Source: Paracoccaceae bacterium | GTDB taxonomy: Bacteria; Pseudomonadota; Alphaproteobacteria; Rhodobacterales; Rhodobacteraceae | DNA: 35,911 nucleotides | Assembly (NCBI GenBank): GCA_902631295.1 | Contig: CACOXV010000019.1 | Location: 1-35,911 of the forward strand | Direction: 5' to 3' | Shown: positions 15,947 through 25,644 of the stretch, in pieces | Position numbering within the stretch: position 1 is the stretch's first letter | Layout of the letters: each line of letters opens with the position of its first letter | Program-made: the position numbers and the translations under genes | The notes under the pieces: model-generated | The model's database searches: none | Seen by the model: the letters and a program-made list of their open reading frames with translations, nothing else | What the model was told of the DNA's origin: nothing

Positions 15947-17200
15947 ATGCGCTTCTCAGCATTGCGCATACTGAAGGAAAGTCTATCGAGCAACAAGAAT
16001 TGGACCCCGCATTGGCGAAATCCTAGTCCAAAGTCTGCCTATGACGTAATTATCATTGGGGGTGGTGGACATGGATTGTCCACTGCATATTATTTGGCAC
16101 AAAATCATGGAATAAGAAATGTTGCAGTGCTTGAAAAGGGCCATATAGGAAGTGGTAATATTGGAAGAAATACTACTATAGTTAGAGCTAATTATTTATT
16201 GCCTGGAAATTCCGAATTTTATAGCCATTCTCTCAAGCTTTGGGAGGGATTGGAGACGGATCTCAATTATAATGTAATGATGTCTCAGCGTGGTCTCATA
16301 ATGTTATGCCATTCAGATGGACAGCGTGACGCATTCGTGCGGCGAGCTAATGCAATGAGAAGTCGAGGGGATGACGCTCAGATGCTGTCTGTAGATGATT
16401 TACGTAAATTGTTGCCATATCTAAACTATGACAATGCTCGGTTCCCAATTTATGGCGGTCTTTTTCAAAAAAGGGCTGGTACAGCCAGGCATGACGCAGT
16501 GGCATGGGGTTATGCACGGGCTGCTGATGAAAGGGGCGTTGATTTAATACAGAACTGTGAGGTGACTGGCTTCAACATAAATCATGGCAGAGTAACTGGT
16601 GTAGAGACATCTAGGGGTGAAATTGAGGCAAATAAAGTCGCAATCGTTGTTGCTGGCCGTTCTAGTCAGGTTGCTCAAATGGCTGGTATTAGATTGCCAA
16701 TAGAAAGCCATATTTTACAGGCTTTTGTAACAGAAGGACTAAAGCCCGTTATCAATAATGTAATCAGCTTTGGAATGGGTCATTTTTATATCAGCCAGTC
16801 TGACAAAGGAGGCCTTGTATTTGGTGGTGACTTAGATGGATATGCATCTTATGCGCAAAGAGGTAATTTACCATTAATGGAGCATGTTTTTGAGGCTGGT
16901 ATGGCACTTATGCCAATGATCGGTAAAGCAAAAGTTTTAAGGTCTTGGGGTGGAATAATGGATATGACACCAGACGGAAGCCCAATTATAGATAAGACTT
17001 CAATTGATGGTTTATTTATAAATTGTGGATGGTGTTATGGTGGTTTTAAAGCAGTTCCGGCTTCCGGATACGCTTATGCCCACTTAATAGCAACTGAGAA
17101 CTATTTTCATACAGCGTCGAATTATCGATTTGAACGATTTCAATCTGGATATAATTTAATGGATGAGGAGGGTACAGGTTCTCAACATAACCTGCATTAA
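15947..17200 (+). CDS. soxB: Sarcosine oxidase, beta subunit
   Basis: A 417-residue DAO-type flavoprotein, the subunit of heterotetrameric sarcosine oxidase that carries the catalytic FAD and the covalently bound FMN. The enzyme oxidises sarcosine to glycine, passing the methyl carbon to tetrahydrofolate. The FAD Rossmann motif DVIIIGGGGHGLSTAYYLAQ lies at about 33-52, GNIGRNTTIVRANYL follows, and His 182 in ARHDAVAWGYAR is in the place where FMN is covalently attached in characterised enzymes. Start chosen at ATG 15947 (MRFSALRILKES, as in relatives); the sequence GGAGG just upstream serves as ribosome site and includes the bases of an in-frame ATG at 15935. First gene of soxBDAG. Not the sulfur-oxidation SoxB at 33638. 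Confidence 0.95.
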   Translation: MRFSALRILKESLSSNKNWTPHWRNPSPKSAYDVIIIGGGGHGLSTAYYLAQNHGIRNVAVLEKGHIGSGNIGRNTTIVRANYLLPGNSEFYSHSLKLWEGLETDLNYNVMMSQRGLIMLCHSDGQRDAFVRRANAMRSRGDDAQMLSVDDLRKLLPYLNYDNARFPIYGGLFQKRAGTARHDAVAWGYARAADERGVDLIQNCEVTGFNINHGRVTGVETSRGEIEANKVAIVVAGRSSQVAQMAGIRLPIESHILQAFVTEGLKPVINNVISFGMGHFYISQSDKGGLVFGGDLDGYASYAQRGNLPLMEHVFEAGMALMPMIGKAKVLRSWGGIMDMTPDGSPIIDKTSIDGLFINCGWCYGGFKAVPASGYAYAHLIATENYFHTASNYRFERFQSGYNLMDEEGTGSQHNLH

Positions 17201-17246
17201 TGCTTAATGAAATTTGTAATATTTTATAAATAGTGAGCCTACTAAA

Positions 17247-17519
17247 ATGAGAATAATCTGCCCAAACTGTGGTGAGCGAGACATTCGGGAATTTTATTAC
17301 CGGGGATCTGAAAATGATTTAGATAGGCCAAAGCTTGAGGATAGTCTTTTAAATTGGCATGCCTTTTTACATTTAAGAGATAATGCAGCTGGAGAAATTC
17401 GTGATTTATGGTATCATGAGAAGGGATGTAATAGCTGGTTAATAGTTACAAGAAACACAATTACGCACGACGTTATAAGCACAGAACTGGTAAACTCTGA
17501 GGACGAAGGTCTGGCATGA
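17247..17519 (+). CDS. soxD: Sarcosine oxidase, delta subunit
   Basis: The 90-residue small zinc-binding subunit of heterotetrameric sarcosine oxidase. It begins with the zinc-ligand pair CPNC (Cys 5 and 8); later come the conserved DLWYHEKGCNSWLIVTRNT (Cys in GCNSW) and the histidine-containing stretch LLNWHAFLHLRDN typical of the subunit. It is predicted to be structural, capping the alpha/beta interface. Its stop overlaps the alpha-subunit start by 4 bp (ATGA), giving translational coupling. Spacing from soxB is 46 bp. Confidence 0.93.
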   Translation: MRIICPNCGERDIREFYYRGSENDLDRPKLEDSLLNWHAFLHLRDNAAGEIRDLWYHEKGCNSWLIVTRNTITHDVISTELVNSEDEGLA

Positions 17520-20449
17520 GAATAACGTCAAAGGGATTTGTGAACAGAGACCAGGAAGTCACCTTCCTATTTGATTCAAAGCCCTACAAAGGATTTGTAG
17601 GCGATACTGTTGCTTCCGCACTTCTTGCAAATGATGTAAATTTAGTTGGTCGCTCTTTTAAATACCATCGGCCGAGGGGTATTTTGGGCATCGGCTCTGA
17701 AGAACCTAACGCTCTTATTTCGGTTCATAAAGGTGGAAAGATAGAACCTAATATTCGAGCTACCACGCAGGAAATATATGAAGGATTAATTGCAACCAGT
17801 CAAAATTCTTGGCCAAGTCTAAAATTTGATGCGCTTGCAATAAATGATATTCTTGCTCCGTTTTTCAGTGCCGGATTCTACTATAAAACATTCATGTGGC
17901 CACCAAGGTTTTGGGAGGCTCTTTATGAACCAATAATTCGGCGCGCAGCAGGACTAGGAAAGCTAGAAGCTAAACCCGATGTAGATAATTATGACCAAAA
18001 TTTTGCCTTTTGTGATCTTTTGATTATCGGAGGTGGCCCTTCTGGGTTATTTTCTGCATTACTTGCGGGGCGAGCAGGCCTGGACGTAATACTAGTTGAT
18101 GAAAACCCAAAATTGGGTGGCCGACTTCTTTTTGAAAATACAATTATTGACGGAAACCATTGCTCAGATTGGATCCAAAATTGCCTTGGCGAGTTGAAAT
18201 CGCTCGAAAATGTCCGACTGCTTTCGCGAGCGACAGTTTTCGGTATTTATGATCAGGGGACTTTTGGAGTTTTGGAACGAATTTCTAGGCACATCCCGGA
18301 CTCTGATAGCGATACCGTTTTAGATTGCTTTTGGCGCATTGTTGCTTCCAGTAGTATACTGGCATCTGGAGCCATAGAGCGTCATATTGCATTTGGAAAT
18401 AATGATAGACCTGGAATTATGATGGCCAGTGCACTTCGCGGCTATTTAAATCATTATGGTGTAGCGGCTGGAACATCTATTTCAATTTTTGGAAACAATG
18501 ATGATGCGTTCAACACAGCTTATGATTTAAATTCGGCTGGCGTTGAAATAGCTGCTTACATCGATAGTCGGCGTGATGCGGATATCCAAGGTGATTTTCC
18601 AATTTTTCGTGGTGCTGAAGTATATGATACAGGTGGAAGATTAGGACTTGAGCATATTTGCATCCGGGATGATAAAGGTGAGCGTAAAATACAAACCGAT
18701 TGTCTCGGGGTGTCGGGTGGTTGGAACCCGAGTATTCATTTGAGTTGTCACACTAATGCAAAACCGGAATGGAGAAATGATATTGCTGCATTTACTCCTA
18801 AAAGACAAAGTATTTCCGGTCTGATAGTTGTTGGATCCGCAAACGGTCATTTCACAACATCGGATTGTTTCCAATCGGCGTGCGAGGCAGTAAATGAGCT
18901 ATTGAAATCAAAAGGTAAGAAGGTAAGGCGTAAATCGTATCCCCTAGCATCAGATTTAGAATACAATATCAGTCCACTATGGGCGGTTGAAGGTAATAAA
19001 AGGGCATGGCTAGATTTTCAAAACGATGTAATCACAAAGGATATTAAGCAATCCGTGGATGAAAATTTTCGTAGTGTTGAGCACATGAAACGCTATACCA
19101 CACAAGGGATGGCAACTGACCAGGGCAAAGGGTCGAATGTTATTGCTATTGCTTTGCTCGCTGACGCCAGTGGCGAGACTATCGAAAGAACCGGGACTAC
19201 AACATTTAGACCACCCTACACACCAATTCCTATTGCAGCAATTGGGTCTTCTGGAAGGGATAAAGGATTTGCCCCGGAGCGGTTGTCTACTACGCATGCT
19301 GCCTCAATTAAACTGGCTGCCCCTATGATCGAGGCTGGCTTGTGGTATCGTCCAAGCTACTATCCCCAAATTGGAGAGAATAATTGGCTTCAGGCCTGTA
19401 ATCGCGAAGTTTTATACGTTCGACAAAGTGTTGGAATATGCGATGTTTCTACGCTTGGCAAAATCGAATTTCATGGAAAGGATGCAGCAAAATTTCTTGA
19501 TTTTGTTTATACCAATTCTTTCGGCTCGTTGGCGGTTGGAAGAGTCAAATATGGGTTGATGCTAAGAGAAGATGGCTTCATCATGGATGATGGTACATCG
19601 GCTAGGATTTCAGAAAACTCATATCTTATGACAACTACTACCGCTGCAGCAGGCACTGTTATGAGACATTTAGACTTTATCCACCAAGCGTATTGTCCAA
19701 AGTTACATGTCAGATTTGTATCCGTGACCGAGCAATGGGCCCAATTCTCAGTTTCTGGTCCGAAGTCTTTAGACATTATTTCGTCAGTTGTGGATGAACC
19801 GTTTAATGAAAAGGATTGGCCGTTTATGTCCTGTGGGGAAGTAAAGGTCATGGGAATAAAAGCACGCCTTTTTAGAATTTCATTTTCTGGTGAATTAGGT
19901 TACGAACTTGCTATTCCCTCACGTTTTGGCGGAAGCCTCTTTGATCTTCTCAGGTTGGAAGCTGAGCAGCGAGGAGGTGGAGTTTATGGTATGGAGGCAA
20001 TGAATGTTCTTCGTTTGGAGAAAGGCTTTATAACGCATGCTGAAATAGATGGACGCGCCACCGCATATGACGTTGGTATGCAAAAAATGGTAAGTGAGAA
20101 AAAGGATTTTATTGGAAATAAAATGGCACAAAGACCAGGTCTTTTAGACCGTAATAGAGAAAGACTAGTCGGGTTAAAAACAAACGGACCGCAAAGTACC
20201 CTTACAGCTGGATCTCTTCTTTATAATACTGATGATGAACTGTTGGCTGATAATAGCCAAGGCCACATATCTTCAGTCGCTTTTTCGCCAATTGAAAATT
20301 GCTACATCGGCCTTGCCTTCGTGAAGAGAGGGCCAGAAAGATGGGGAGAAAAAATAAAGGCTGTAAATTTACTAACTAGTACAGATTCGAATTGCGAGAT
20401 TTGTCCACCCATTTTCTATGACCCAGATGGGGAAAAATTTCGTGCGTAA
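17516..20449 (+). CDS. soxA: Sarcosine oxidase, alpha subunit
   Basis: A 977-residue alpha subunit. Domains in order: an N-terminal ferredoxin-like fold (residues 1-90, with FKYHRPRGILGIGSEEPNA), a pyridine-nucleotide-disulfide-oxidoreductase-like domain that binds NAD (glycine motif LLIIGGGPSGLFSALLAG at about 167-184), and a C-terminal half resembling the glycine-cleavage T-protein (aminomethyltransferase, about 600-870, plus its C-terminal barrel), which binds tetrahydrofolate and captures the methyl carbon as 5,10-methylene-THF. Length is normal for the family. Start ATG 17516 overlaps the delta-subunit stop by 4 bp; its stop overlaps the gamma-subunit start. Third gene of soxBDAG. Confidence 0.95.
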   Translation: MRITSKGFVNRDQEVTFLFDSKPYKGFVGDTVASALLANDVNLVGRSFKYHRPRGILGIGSEEPNALISVHKGGKIEPNIRATTQEIYEGLIATSQNSWPSLKFDALAINDILAPFFSAGFYYKTFMWPPRFWEALYEPIIRRAAGLGKLEAKPDVDNYDQNFAFCDLLIIGGGPSGLFSALLAGRAGLDVILVDENPKLGGRLLFENTIIDGNHCSDWIQNCLGELKSLENVRLLSRATVFGIYDQGTFGVLERISRHIPDSDSDTVLDCFWRIVASSSILASGAIERHIAFGNNDRPGIMMASALRGYLNHYGVAAGTSISIFGNNDDAFNTAYDLNSAGVEIAAYIDSRRDADIQGDFPIFRGAEVYDTGGRLGLEHICIRDDKGERKIQTDCLGVSGGWNPSIHLSCHTNAKPEWRNDIAAFTPKRQSISGLIVVGSANGHFTTSDCFQSACEAVNELLKSKGKKVRRKSYPLASDLEYNISPLWAVEGNKRAWLDFQNDVITKDIKQSVDENFRSVEHMKRYTTQGMATDQGKGSNVIAIALLADASGETIERTGTTTFRPPYTPIPIAAIGSSGRDKGFAPERLSTTHAASIKLAAPMIEAGLWYRPSYYPQIGENNWLQACNREVLYVRQSVGICDVSTLGKIEFHGKDAAKFLDFVYTNSFGSLAVGRVKYGLMLREDGFIMDDGTSARISENSYLMTTTTAAAGTVMRHLDFIHQAYCPKLHVRFVSVTEQWAQFSVSGPKSLDIISSVVDEPFNEKDWPFMSCGEVKVMGIKARLFRISFSGELGYELAIPSRFGGSLFDLLRLEAEQRGGGVYGMEAMNVLRLEKGFITHAEIDGRATAYDVGMQKMVSEKKDFIGNKMAQRPGLLDRNRERLVGLKTNGPQSTLTAGSLLYNTDDELLADNSQGHISSVAFSPIENCYIGLAFVKRGPERWGEKIKAVNLLTSTDSNCEICPPIFYDPDGEKFRA

Positions 20450-20993
20450 GTTATTAGCCACAAGTCCAGCGGCAGACTTATGCCCAGTTGAGTTTGGTGG
20501 ATTAAAGCTTGTCGAGTTAAGCTTCCCTTACCTTTCCTCTATAAGTCCATATCCTAAAAATGAAAAAAAATGCTCTGCGATTCTCAAAAAAAACCATGGG
20601 ATACACATGCCAAATGTTTGTAGAGCGACAGGAAGCTCTCACAAGAAGGCGATATGGTTTGGCAATTTTACATTGTTTATTGGCGAAGAACCTAACATTG
20701 CACTGAGTGATGTGGCTGCTGTAGTTGATATGAGTGATGCTTGGTGTTCATTACGACTTACAGGCACACATGCTGAGGAAGTTATGCAGCGTCTTTGTCC
20801 AATTGATGTTCGCTTAAGTGTATTTAAAACGGGATGCGTTGCCAGTACAATGTTGGGGTTAATGCCGGTAACACTTCATAGAAGTGGTAAAAATCAATTT
20901 GATATTTATGGCTTTAGATCAATGTCGCGGACATTAGTTGTCGAAATAACAGAATCAATAAAAAAGACGACGTATTTATTTTTACAAAAATGA
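20442..20993 (+). CDS. soxG: Sarcosine oxidase, gamma subunit
   Basis: A 183-residue subunit with a weak glycine-cleavage-T-like fold, the fourth member of the sarcosine oxidase tetramer. Similarity is seen in the second half: AVVDMSDAWCSLRLTGTHAEEVMQRLCPIDVRLSVF and the C-terminal FDIYGFRSMSRTLVVEI, typical of SoxG. The start is taken as GTG 20442, overlapping the alpha-subunit stop by 8 bp, with GATGGGG about nine bases upstream; an ATG at 20418 in frame would lie deep inside soxA. The first 60 residues, rich in Lys and Ser, are divergent from what I expect of the family. Last gene of the cluster; no glyA, folD or purU follows. Confidence 0.85.
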   Translation: MRKLLATSPAADLCPVEFGGLKLVELSFPYLSSISPYPKNEKKCSAILKKNHGIHMPNVCRATGSSHKKAIWFGNFTLFIGEEPNIALSDVAAVVDMSDAWCSLRLTGTHAEEVMQRLCPIDVRLSVFKTGCVASTMLGLMPVTLHRSGKNQFDIYGFRSMSRTLVVEITESIKKTTYLFLQK

Positions 20994-21058
20994 TATTTTG
21001 TAACCTTTTGATTGGCGTTTGACTGGACAACCATAAAATAAAGACTGATTATAAATCT

Positions 21059-22996
21059 ATGAGTTTGCCGCATGGATTCTTAGATGAACTTAGGTCGAGA
21101 ATTAGCCTTTCCGATGTTGTTGGGCGTAAAGTCCAGTGGGATTTGCGCAAATCCAACCAGGCTAAAGGCGATATGTGGGCGCCGTGTCCTTTTCATCAAG
21201 AAAAAACAGCCAGTTTTCACGTAGATGAAAATAAAGGTTTTTATTTTTGTTTTGGTTGCCAGGCCAAAGGAGATGCAATCGGCTTTGTAAGAGAAACAGA
21301 GAATGTCAATTTCATAGAAGCTGTGGAAATTTTAGCAGCAGAAGTCGGATTGCCGATGCCTGAATTCGATCCGAAATCTAAAGAAAAATCTGCTCGAAAT
21401 AAAATTTTGATCGAAATTATGGAGCAATCTGCGAATTTCTTTAGACTTACACTCAATTCAAAGCAGGGAAAGCATGCGCTCGATTATCTGCATAAACGTG
21501 GATTAAATTCAGCTGTCATTAAGCATTTTGAAATAGGTTTTGCGCCACCAGACCAAACTATTTTAACCCAAAAATTGATAGATAAAGGTTATGAAATTGA
21601 TTCAATTATTGAAAGTGGAATGTCGGCAAGATCAGATGATGGGAATCGTTATTATGATCGGTTCCGAGGACGCGTAATGTTCCCAATTCGTGATGGTAGA
21701 GGGCGGTGTATTGCGTTTGGTGGTAGATCATTAGATCCTGCTGCTAGGGCAAAGTATCTGAACTCTCCGGAAACACCTTTGTTTGATAAAGGCAGAACTC
21801 TTTATAACTTAGCTGGTGCACGATCTGCCGTTGGAAGGGCTGAGCCTTTAATTGTTACAGAAGGCTATATGGATGTAATTGCTCTGCATTCAGGAAATTT
21901 TAGTGGAGCGATAGCACCTCTTGGTACCGCTATTACTGAACACCAGCTTCAATCGATGTGGCGTATATCTCCAGAGCCAATAATTGCTTTGGATGGTGAT
22001 AAAGCTGGATTGCGGGCGGCGTACAGATTGATTGACCTTTCTCTCCCACTTCTCAAAACTGGCCAGGCATTGAGATTTTCGTTGATGCCAGAGGGCAAAG
22101 ATCCAGATGATTTGATACGAAATAAGGGGTCGTCTTTTTTTAAAAACCTAATTGAAGAAGCCATACCTATGGTGGATTTAATATGGAAACGAGAAACGGA
22201 TGGTAAAAGCTTTGATAGCCCTGAAAGGCGCGCTTTATTGGATAAATCTATTAACGATGTAATTGCCTTAATAAAGGAAAATAATCTTAGAAACCATTAT
22301 AAAGACGCACTGTTCCAAGCCCGTAGGCAATTTTTTGGGAAACAATTCATTGGTAAAACTGGATTTAAAAATACTTCAACTGTTATGCCACAAATTGATA
22401 CCAAGGCGTCTTTTTTAGTTTCCGTAGATGAAAAAACAGCGTCTGCCCAGATCCGGGAGTCTACCATAGTAGCGGTGTTAATAAGATTTCCAGAGCTTAT
22501 TGAGATATTCTATGATCAATTAATAATGATCGATTTAGTAACTCCTGACTGTGATCTGGTACTTAAAGAATTAATTAAGTTAGACCCTAACTCCACCGTA
22601 AAAATTAAGGATCAAGTAAACCAGAAAATTAGTAGTGATAAAGTTGATAAGCTGCTGGGCTTATCACACCTAAAAATTTTACCCTGCCTTCGTCTGAAAG
22701 GCACCAGAGAAATGGGTCAACAGACCCTTAAAGAAGAATTGGCAAAGCTCAATAGCGAGCGAGGTCTATCAATAGAAGTTGATGAAATTAATAATATTCC
22801 TCCTGAGGAATGGCATGAGCGAGACTTTTCTAGATTAGGAATGGCAAACAACGCAAAACAGCGAACAGTTAGCTCTGTTCAAGAAGATACAATTAACTAT
22901 GAGCAGGCTCAGAATGGTTTAAATATTAATCGAGAAGAACGTCTGAAACTCGATGAAATCAGGAGCAGTATCAGCTTCAATAAGAAAAAAAATTAA
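21059..22996 (+). CDS. dnaG: DNA primase
   Basis: A 645-residue bacterial primase that makes RNA primers for lagging-strand synthesis. The CHC2 zinc-binding domain is intact: CPFH at 43-46 and CFGC at 64-67. It is followed by the catalytic core FGGRSLDP, the TOPRIM acidic motif EGYMDVIALH (about 267-276) and ALDGDKAGLRAA (about 310-321). The C-terminal part after about 450 is the divergent DnaB-interacting region. It stands directly before rpoD, the macromolecular synthesis arrangement common in proteobacteria (rpsU is absent, as usual in alphaproteobacteria). It is separated from sarcosine oxidase by 65 bp, where a TTGGCG-N16-TAAAAT pair is a weak promoter candidate. Confidence 0.96.
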   Translation: MSLPHGFLDELRSRISLSDVVGRKVQWDLRKSNQAKGDMWAPCPFHQEKTASFHVDENKGFYFCFGCQAKGDAIGFVRETENVNFIEAVEILAAEVGLPMPEFDPKSKEKSARNKILIEIMEQSANFFRLTLNSKQGKHALDYLHKRGLNSAVIKHFEIGFAPPDQTILTQKLIDKGYEIDSIIESGMSARSDDGNRYYDRFRGRVMFPIRDGRGRCIAFGGRSLDPAARAKYLNSPETPLFDKGRTLYNLAGARSAVGRAEPLIVTEGYMDVIALHSGNFSGAIAPLGTAITEHQLQSMWRISPEPIIALDGDKAGLRAAYRLIDLSLPLLKTGQALRFSLMPEGKDPDDLIRNKGSSFFKNLIEEAIPMVDLIWKRETDGKSFDSPERRALLDKSINDVIALIKENNLRNHYKDALFQARRQFFGKQFIGKTGFKNTSTVMPQIDTKASFLVSVDEKTASAQIRESTIVAVLIRFPELIEIFYDQLIMIDLVTPDCDLVLKELIKLDPNSTVKIKDQVNQKISSDKVDKLLGLSHLKILPCLRLKGTREMGQQTLKEELAKLNSERGLSIEVDEINNIPPEEWHERDFSRLGMANNAKQRTVSSVQEDTINYEQAQNGLNINREERLKLDEIRSSISFNKKKN

Positions 22997-23000
22997 TTCT

Positions 23001-23027
23001 GACGATAAAAAATCATTTTTTATCGTC
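23001..23027. terminator. Perfect 12-bp palindrome between dnaG and rpoD
   Basis: GACGATAAAAAA, loop TCA, then TTTTTTATCGTC: a perfect 12-bp stem with a 3-base loop, starting five bases after the dnaG stop. The run of T lies inside the stem, and only TATTTGGG follows, so as an intrinsic terminator it is imperfect and would work about equally on either strand. In the E. coli dnaG-rpoD operon this spacer holds RNA processing and termination signals that set the primase/sigma ratio; a similar role here is inferred. Confidence 0.6.
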
Positions 23028-23104
23028 TATTTGGGTGGCCGAATCAGTCAATTTGTATATTGATTCTTCAAAAACGAATCACGCAGCGATATTGGGAGTT
23101 GTGA

Positions 23105-25084
23105 ATGGCCGCCAAAGATACCGAAGATAAAAAATCTGACGAACAAGATGCAGATCTCTCCCTAGATATGAGTCAAGCCGCAGTAAAGAAGATGATTGCT
23201 GAGGCTCGAGAGCGCGGCTACATAACTTATGATCAGTTAAATAATGTATTGCCACCAGATCAAGTATCTTCAGAACAAATCGAGGATGTTATGTCCATGT
23301 TATCGGAGATGGGCATAAATATTATTGAAGATGACGAAGCTGAAGATGAAGATAACAGAAATACGGAATTAGTTACAACCACGGGCACTAAGGATGTTGC
23401 CCTGTCATCGGGTGATACTGAGAAATTAGATAGAACAGATGACCCTGTACGCATGTACTTGCGTGAAATGGGGTCTGTTGAATTATTGAGTAGAGAGGGT
23501 GAGATTGCTATTGCCAAACGCATAGAGGCTGGCCGAAATACAATGATATCTGGCCTATGCGAGAGCCCTCTAACCTTTCAGGCGATAACGATATGGCGTG
23601 ATGAACTACTTAATGAAGATATTCTATTACGAGATGTCATAGATCTTGAGGCAACTTTTGGAAACCAGCTTGGCGAAGATGATGAGCCAGTAATAGATAC
23701 GGCAAATGTGACTGCTGAAAAAGCAGCAGCTAAGAATGATGAGCCAGAATTAGATGCCGACGGAAATCCTATCATTCATGATGATGACGACGACGAGGAT
23801 GATGAGCTTTCCAACATGTCATTAGCCGCTATGGAGGCAGCTCTTAAACCTCAAGCCTTAGAAACGTTAGATCGAATTGCGGATGATTATGAGCGTCTCT
23901 CAACAATGCAAGATGTTCGTATTTCTGCCACTCTAAAAAAGGGCAAAAAATTCACAAGCGATGAAGAGGAAACGTATCAATCATTTAGATCTGAGATTGT
24001 ACAGTTGGTAAACGAACTACATCTACACAACAATCGGATTGAAGCACTTATTGATCAACTCTATGGTATCAACCGTAGGATTATGCAAATCGATGGTGCG
24101 ATGGTAAAGTTGGCTGATCAGGCGCGTATAAACCGGAGGGATTTCATAGAGCAGTACCGAGGTCATGAGTTAGATCCCGGTTGGTTAGACAGAATGGCTG
24201 ACAAAACTGGACGTGGCTGGCAAATGTTTATTGAAAAGTCTCGTGAAAAGGCTGAAGAGCTAAGAGCTGAAATGGCACAGGTCGGCCAGTATATTGGTCT
24301 CGATATAGCAGAATTTCGAAGAATCGTAGCGCAAGTACAAAAAGGTGAGAAAGAGGCTCGCCAAGCGAAAAAAGAAATGGTTGAAGCAAACCTTAGATTG
24401 GTAATCTCGATTGCAAAAAAATACACAAATCGTGGGTTACAATTTCTTGATTTGATCCAAGAGGGCAATATTGGATTAATGAAGGCTGTCGATAAATTTG
24501 AATATCGGCGTGGGTACAAATTTTCAACGTATGCAACTTGGTGGATAAGGCAGGCTATCACCCGTTCTATAGCTGACCAAGCTCGAACTATCCGAATTCC
24601 TGTTCATATGATCGAGACCATAAACAAATTAGTTAGAACTGGTCGCCAAATGTTGCATGAGATAGGTCGAGAGCCTACGCCAGAAGAGCTCGCCGAAAAA
24701 CTTCAAATGCCGCTTGAAAAAGTTCGCAAGGTGATGAAAATTGCCAAGGAGCCAATTTCTCTCGAAACTCCCATTGGCGATGAGGAAGATAGTCAGCTTG
24801 GAGATTTTATCGAAGATAAGAATGCCGTTCTGCCGCTTGATAGTGCTATACAAGAAAATCTAAAAGAAACCACTACAAGAGTATTGTCATCATTGACGCC
24901 AAGAGAAGAGCGTGTTTTGAGGATGCGCTTTGGCATCGGAATGAATACCGACCATACTTTGGAGGAAGTAGGCCAACAATTCAGTGTCACTAGAGAACGG
25001 ATTAGGCAGATTGAAGCCAAAGCGCTTAGGAAACTCAAACATCCGAGTCGATCTCGCAAGTTAAGAAGTTTCCTTGATCAATAG
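23105..25084 (+). CDS. rpoD: RNA polymerase primary sigma factor (sigma-70)
   Basis: The 659-residue housekeeping sigma factor. Region 1.1 lies at the N-terminus ([24 protein letters not shown]), region 1.2 at [23 protein letters not shown], then a long non-conserved region with an Asp-rich patch ([11 protein letters not shown]). Region 2 is complete at about 420-495 ([36 protein letters not shown]), region 3 follows, and region 4 ends the protein ([17 protein letters not shown]). The length and acidic insert match alphaproteobacterial RpoD. ATG 23105 follows GGGAG. It is the second gene of the dnaG-rpoD pair, with an AT-rich hairpin in the spacer. Confidence 0.97.
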   Translation: MAAKDTEDKKSDEQDADLSLDMSQAAVKKMIAEARERGYITYDQLNNVLPPDQVSSEQIEDVMSMLSEMGINIIEDDEAEDEDNRNTELVTTTGTKDVALSSGDTEKLDRTDDPVRMYLREMGSVELLSREGEIAIAKRIEAGRNTMISGLCESPLTFQAITIWRDELLNEDILLRDVIDLEATFGNQLGEDDEPVIDTANVTAEKAAAKNDEPELDADGNPIIHDDDDDEDDELSNMSLAAMEAALKPQALETLDRIADDYERLSTMQDVRISATLKKGKKFTSDEEETYQSFRSEIVQLVNELHLHNNRIEALIDQLYGINRRIMQIDGAMVKLADQARINRRDFIEQYRGHELDPGWLDRMADKTGRGWQMFIEKSREKAEELRAEMAQVGQYIGLDIAEFRRIVAQVQKGEKEARQAKKEMVEANLRLVISIAKKYTNRGLQFLDLIQEGNIGLMKAVDKFEYRRGYKFSTYATWWIRQAITRSIADQARTIRIPVHMIETINKLVRTGRQMLHEIGREPTPEELAEKLQMPLEKVRKVMKIAKEPISLETPIGDEEDSQLGDFIEDKNAVLPLDSAIQENLKETTTRVLSSLTPREERVLRMRFGIGMNTDHTLEEVGQQFSVTRERIRQIEAKALRKLKHPSRSRKLRSFLDQ

Positions 25085-25112
25085 GTCTTAAATAAGATTG
25101 GTTACTTGAACT

Positions 25113-25532
25113 TTGACCAAAACAAAAAAAATCCTGATAAAGACGAACGGGTCAGGACTATACGAATTTACGGACGATTTGAGGACTTGGGTTTCTGGTG
25201 AAGGAATTTTGCATCTATTTCTAAAACACACTTCTGCAAGTCTGCTTATCCAAGAAAATTTTGATCCAGAAGTAAAAACTGATCTGAACAATTTTTTTAA
25301 GCGGTTAGTTCCGGTCGCTTCAGATCCAAGTATGAGTTATCTTACACATCGTTATGAGGGTGAAGATGATATGCCAGCACATATAAAAGCGTCTTTGGGT
25401 CAGGTTTCACTGGCCATACCTGTAATAAACGGGGAGTTGGCCTTGGGCTCATGGCAAGGCGTGTATTTGTTTGAGCATCGCAAAGCTCAAAAAAATAGAG
25501 AAGTTGTAGCAAAGCTGCAAGGCGACAGATAA
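25113..25532 (+). CDS. yjbQ: YjbQ / UPF0047 family protein
   Basis: A 139-residue protein of the YjbQ family (secondary thiamine-phosphate synthase enzyme, UPF0047). The signature HTSASLLIQENFDPEVKTDL and the metal-site segment THRYEGEDDMPAHIKASL are clear, as is the C-terminal GSWQGVYLFEHR. Members can replace thiamine-phosphate synthase weakly in E. coli, but their true role is not settled. The best start is a TTG at 25113 (MTKTKKILIKT); no ATG lies at the expected place and no strong Shine-Dalgarno is seen. It begins 28 bp after rpoD and may be read through from it. Confidence 0.88.
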   Translation: MTKTKKILIKTNGSGLYEFTDDLRTWVSGEGILHLFLKHTSASLLIQENFDPEVKTDLNNFFKRLVPVASDPSMSYLTHRYEGEDDMPAHIKASLGQVSLAIPVINGELALGSWQGVYLFEHRKAQKNREVVAKLQGDR

Positions 25533-25572
25533 TTTTAACATAAGTAAAAAAAGTGTATCAAATAGTAAACTG

Positions 25573-25588
25573 ACACAATATGTTGTTG
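25573..25588. promoter_or_regulatory. Candidate NrdR box upstream of nrdR
   Basis: ACACAATATGTTGTTG agrees with the published NrdR-box consensus (acaCwAtATaTwGtgt, from memory) at 13 of 16 positions, including the CAATAT-TTG core. A second, much weaker candidate starts at 25606 (ACAC...TGTTT, 33 bp downstream), close to the three-helical-turn spacing of paired boxes. It lies about 57 bp before nrdR and would imply autoregulation. An 8-bp inverted repeat TGTATCAA...TTGATACA flanks the box. Confidence 0.4.
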
Positions 25589-25644
25589 ATACAAAGCAAG
25601 GAGTAACACCTCACGCTGTTTGCAAATGATTGAAAGGAAGATCA

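Noticed and set aside
23740-23815. GAT/GAC repeat inside rpoD
   Set aside because: It encodes the Asp-rich part of the non-conserved region normal for alphaproteobacterial RpoD and is not a separate repeat element.
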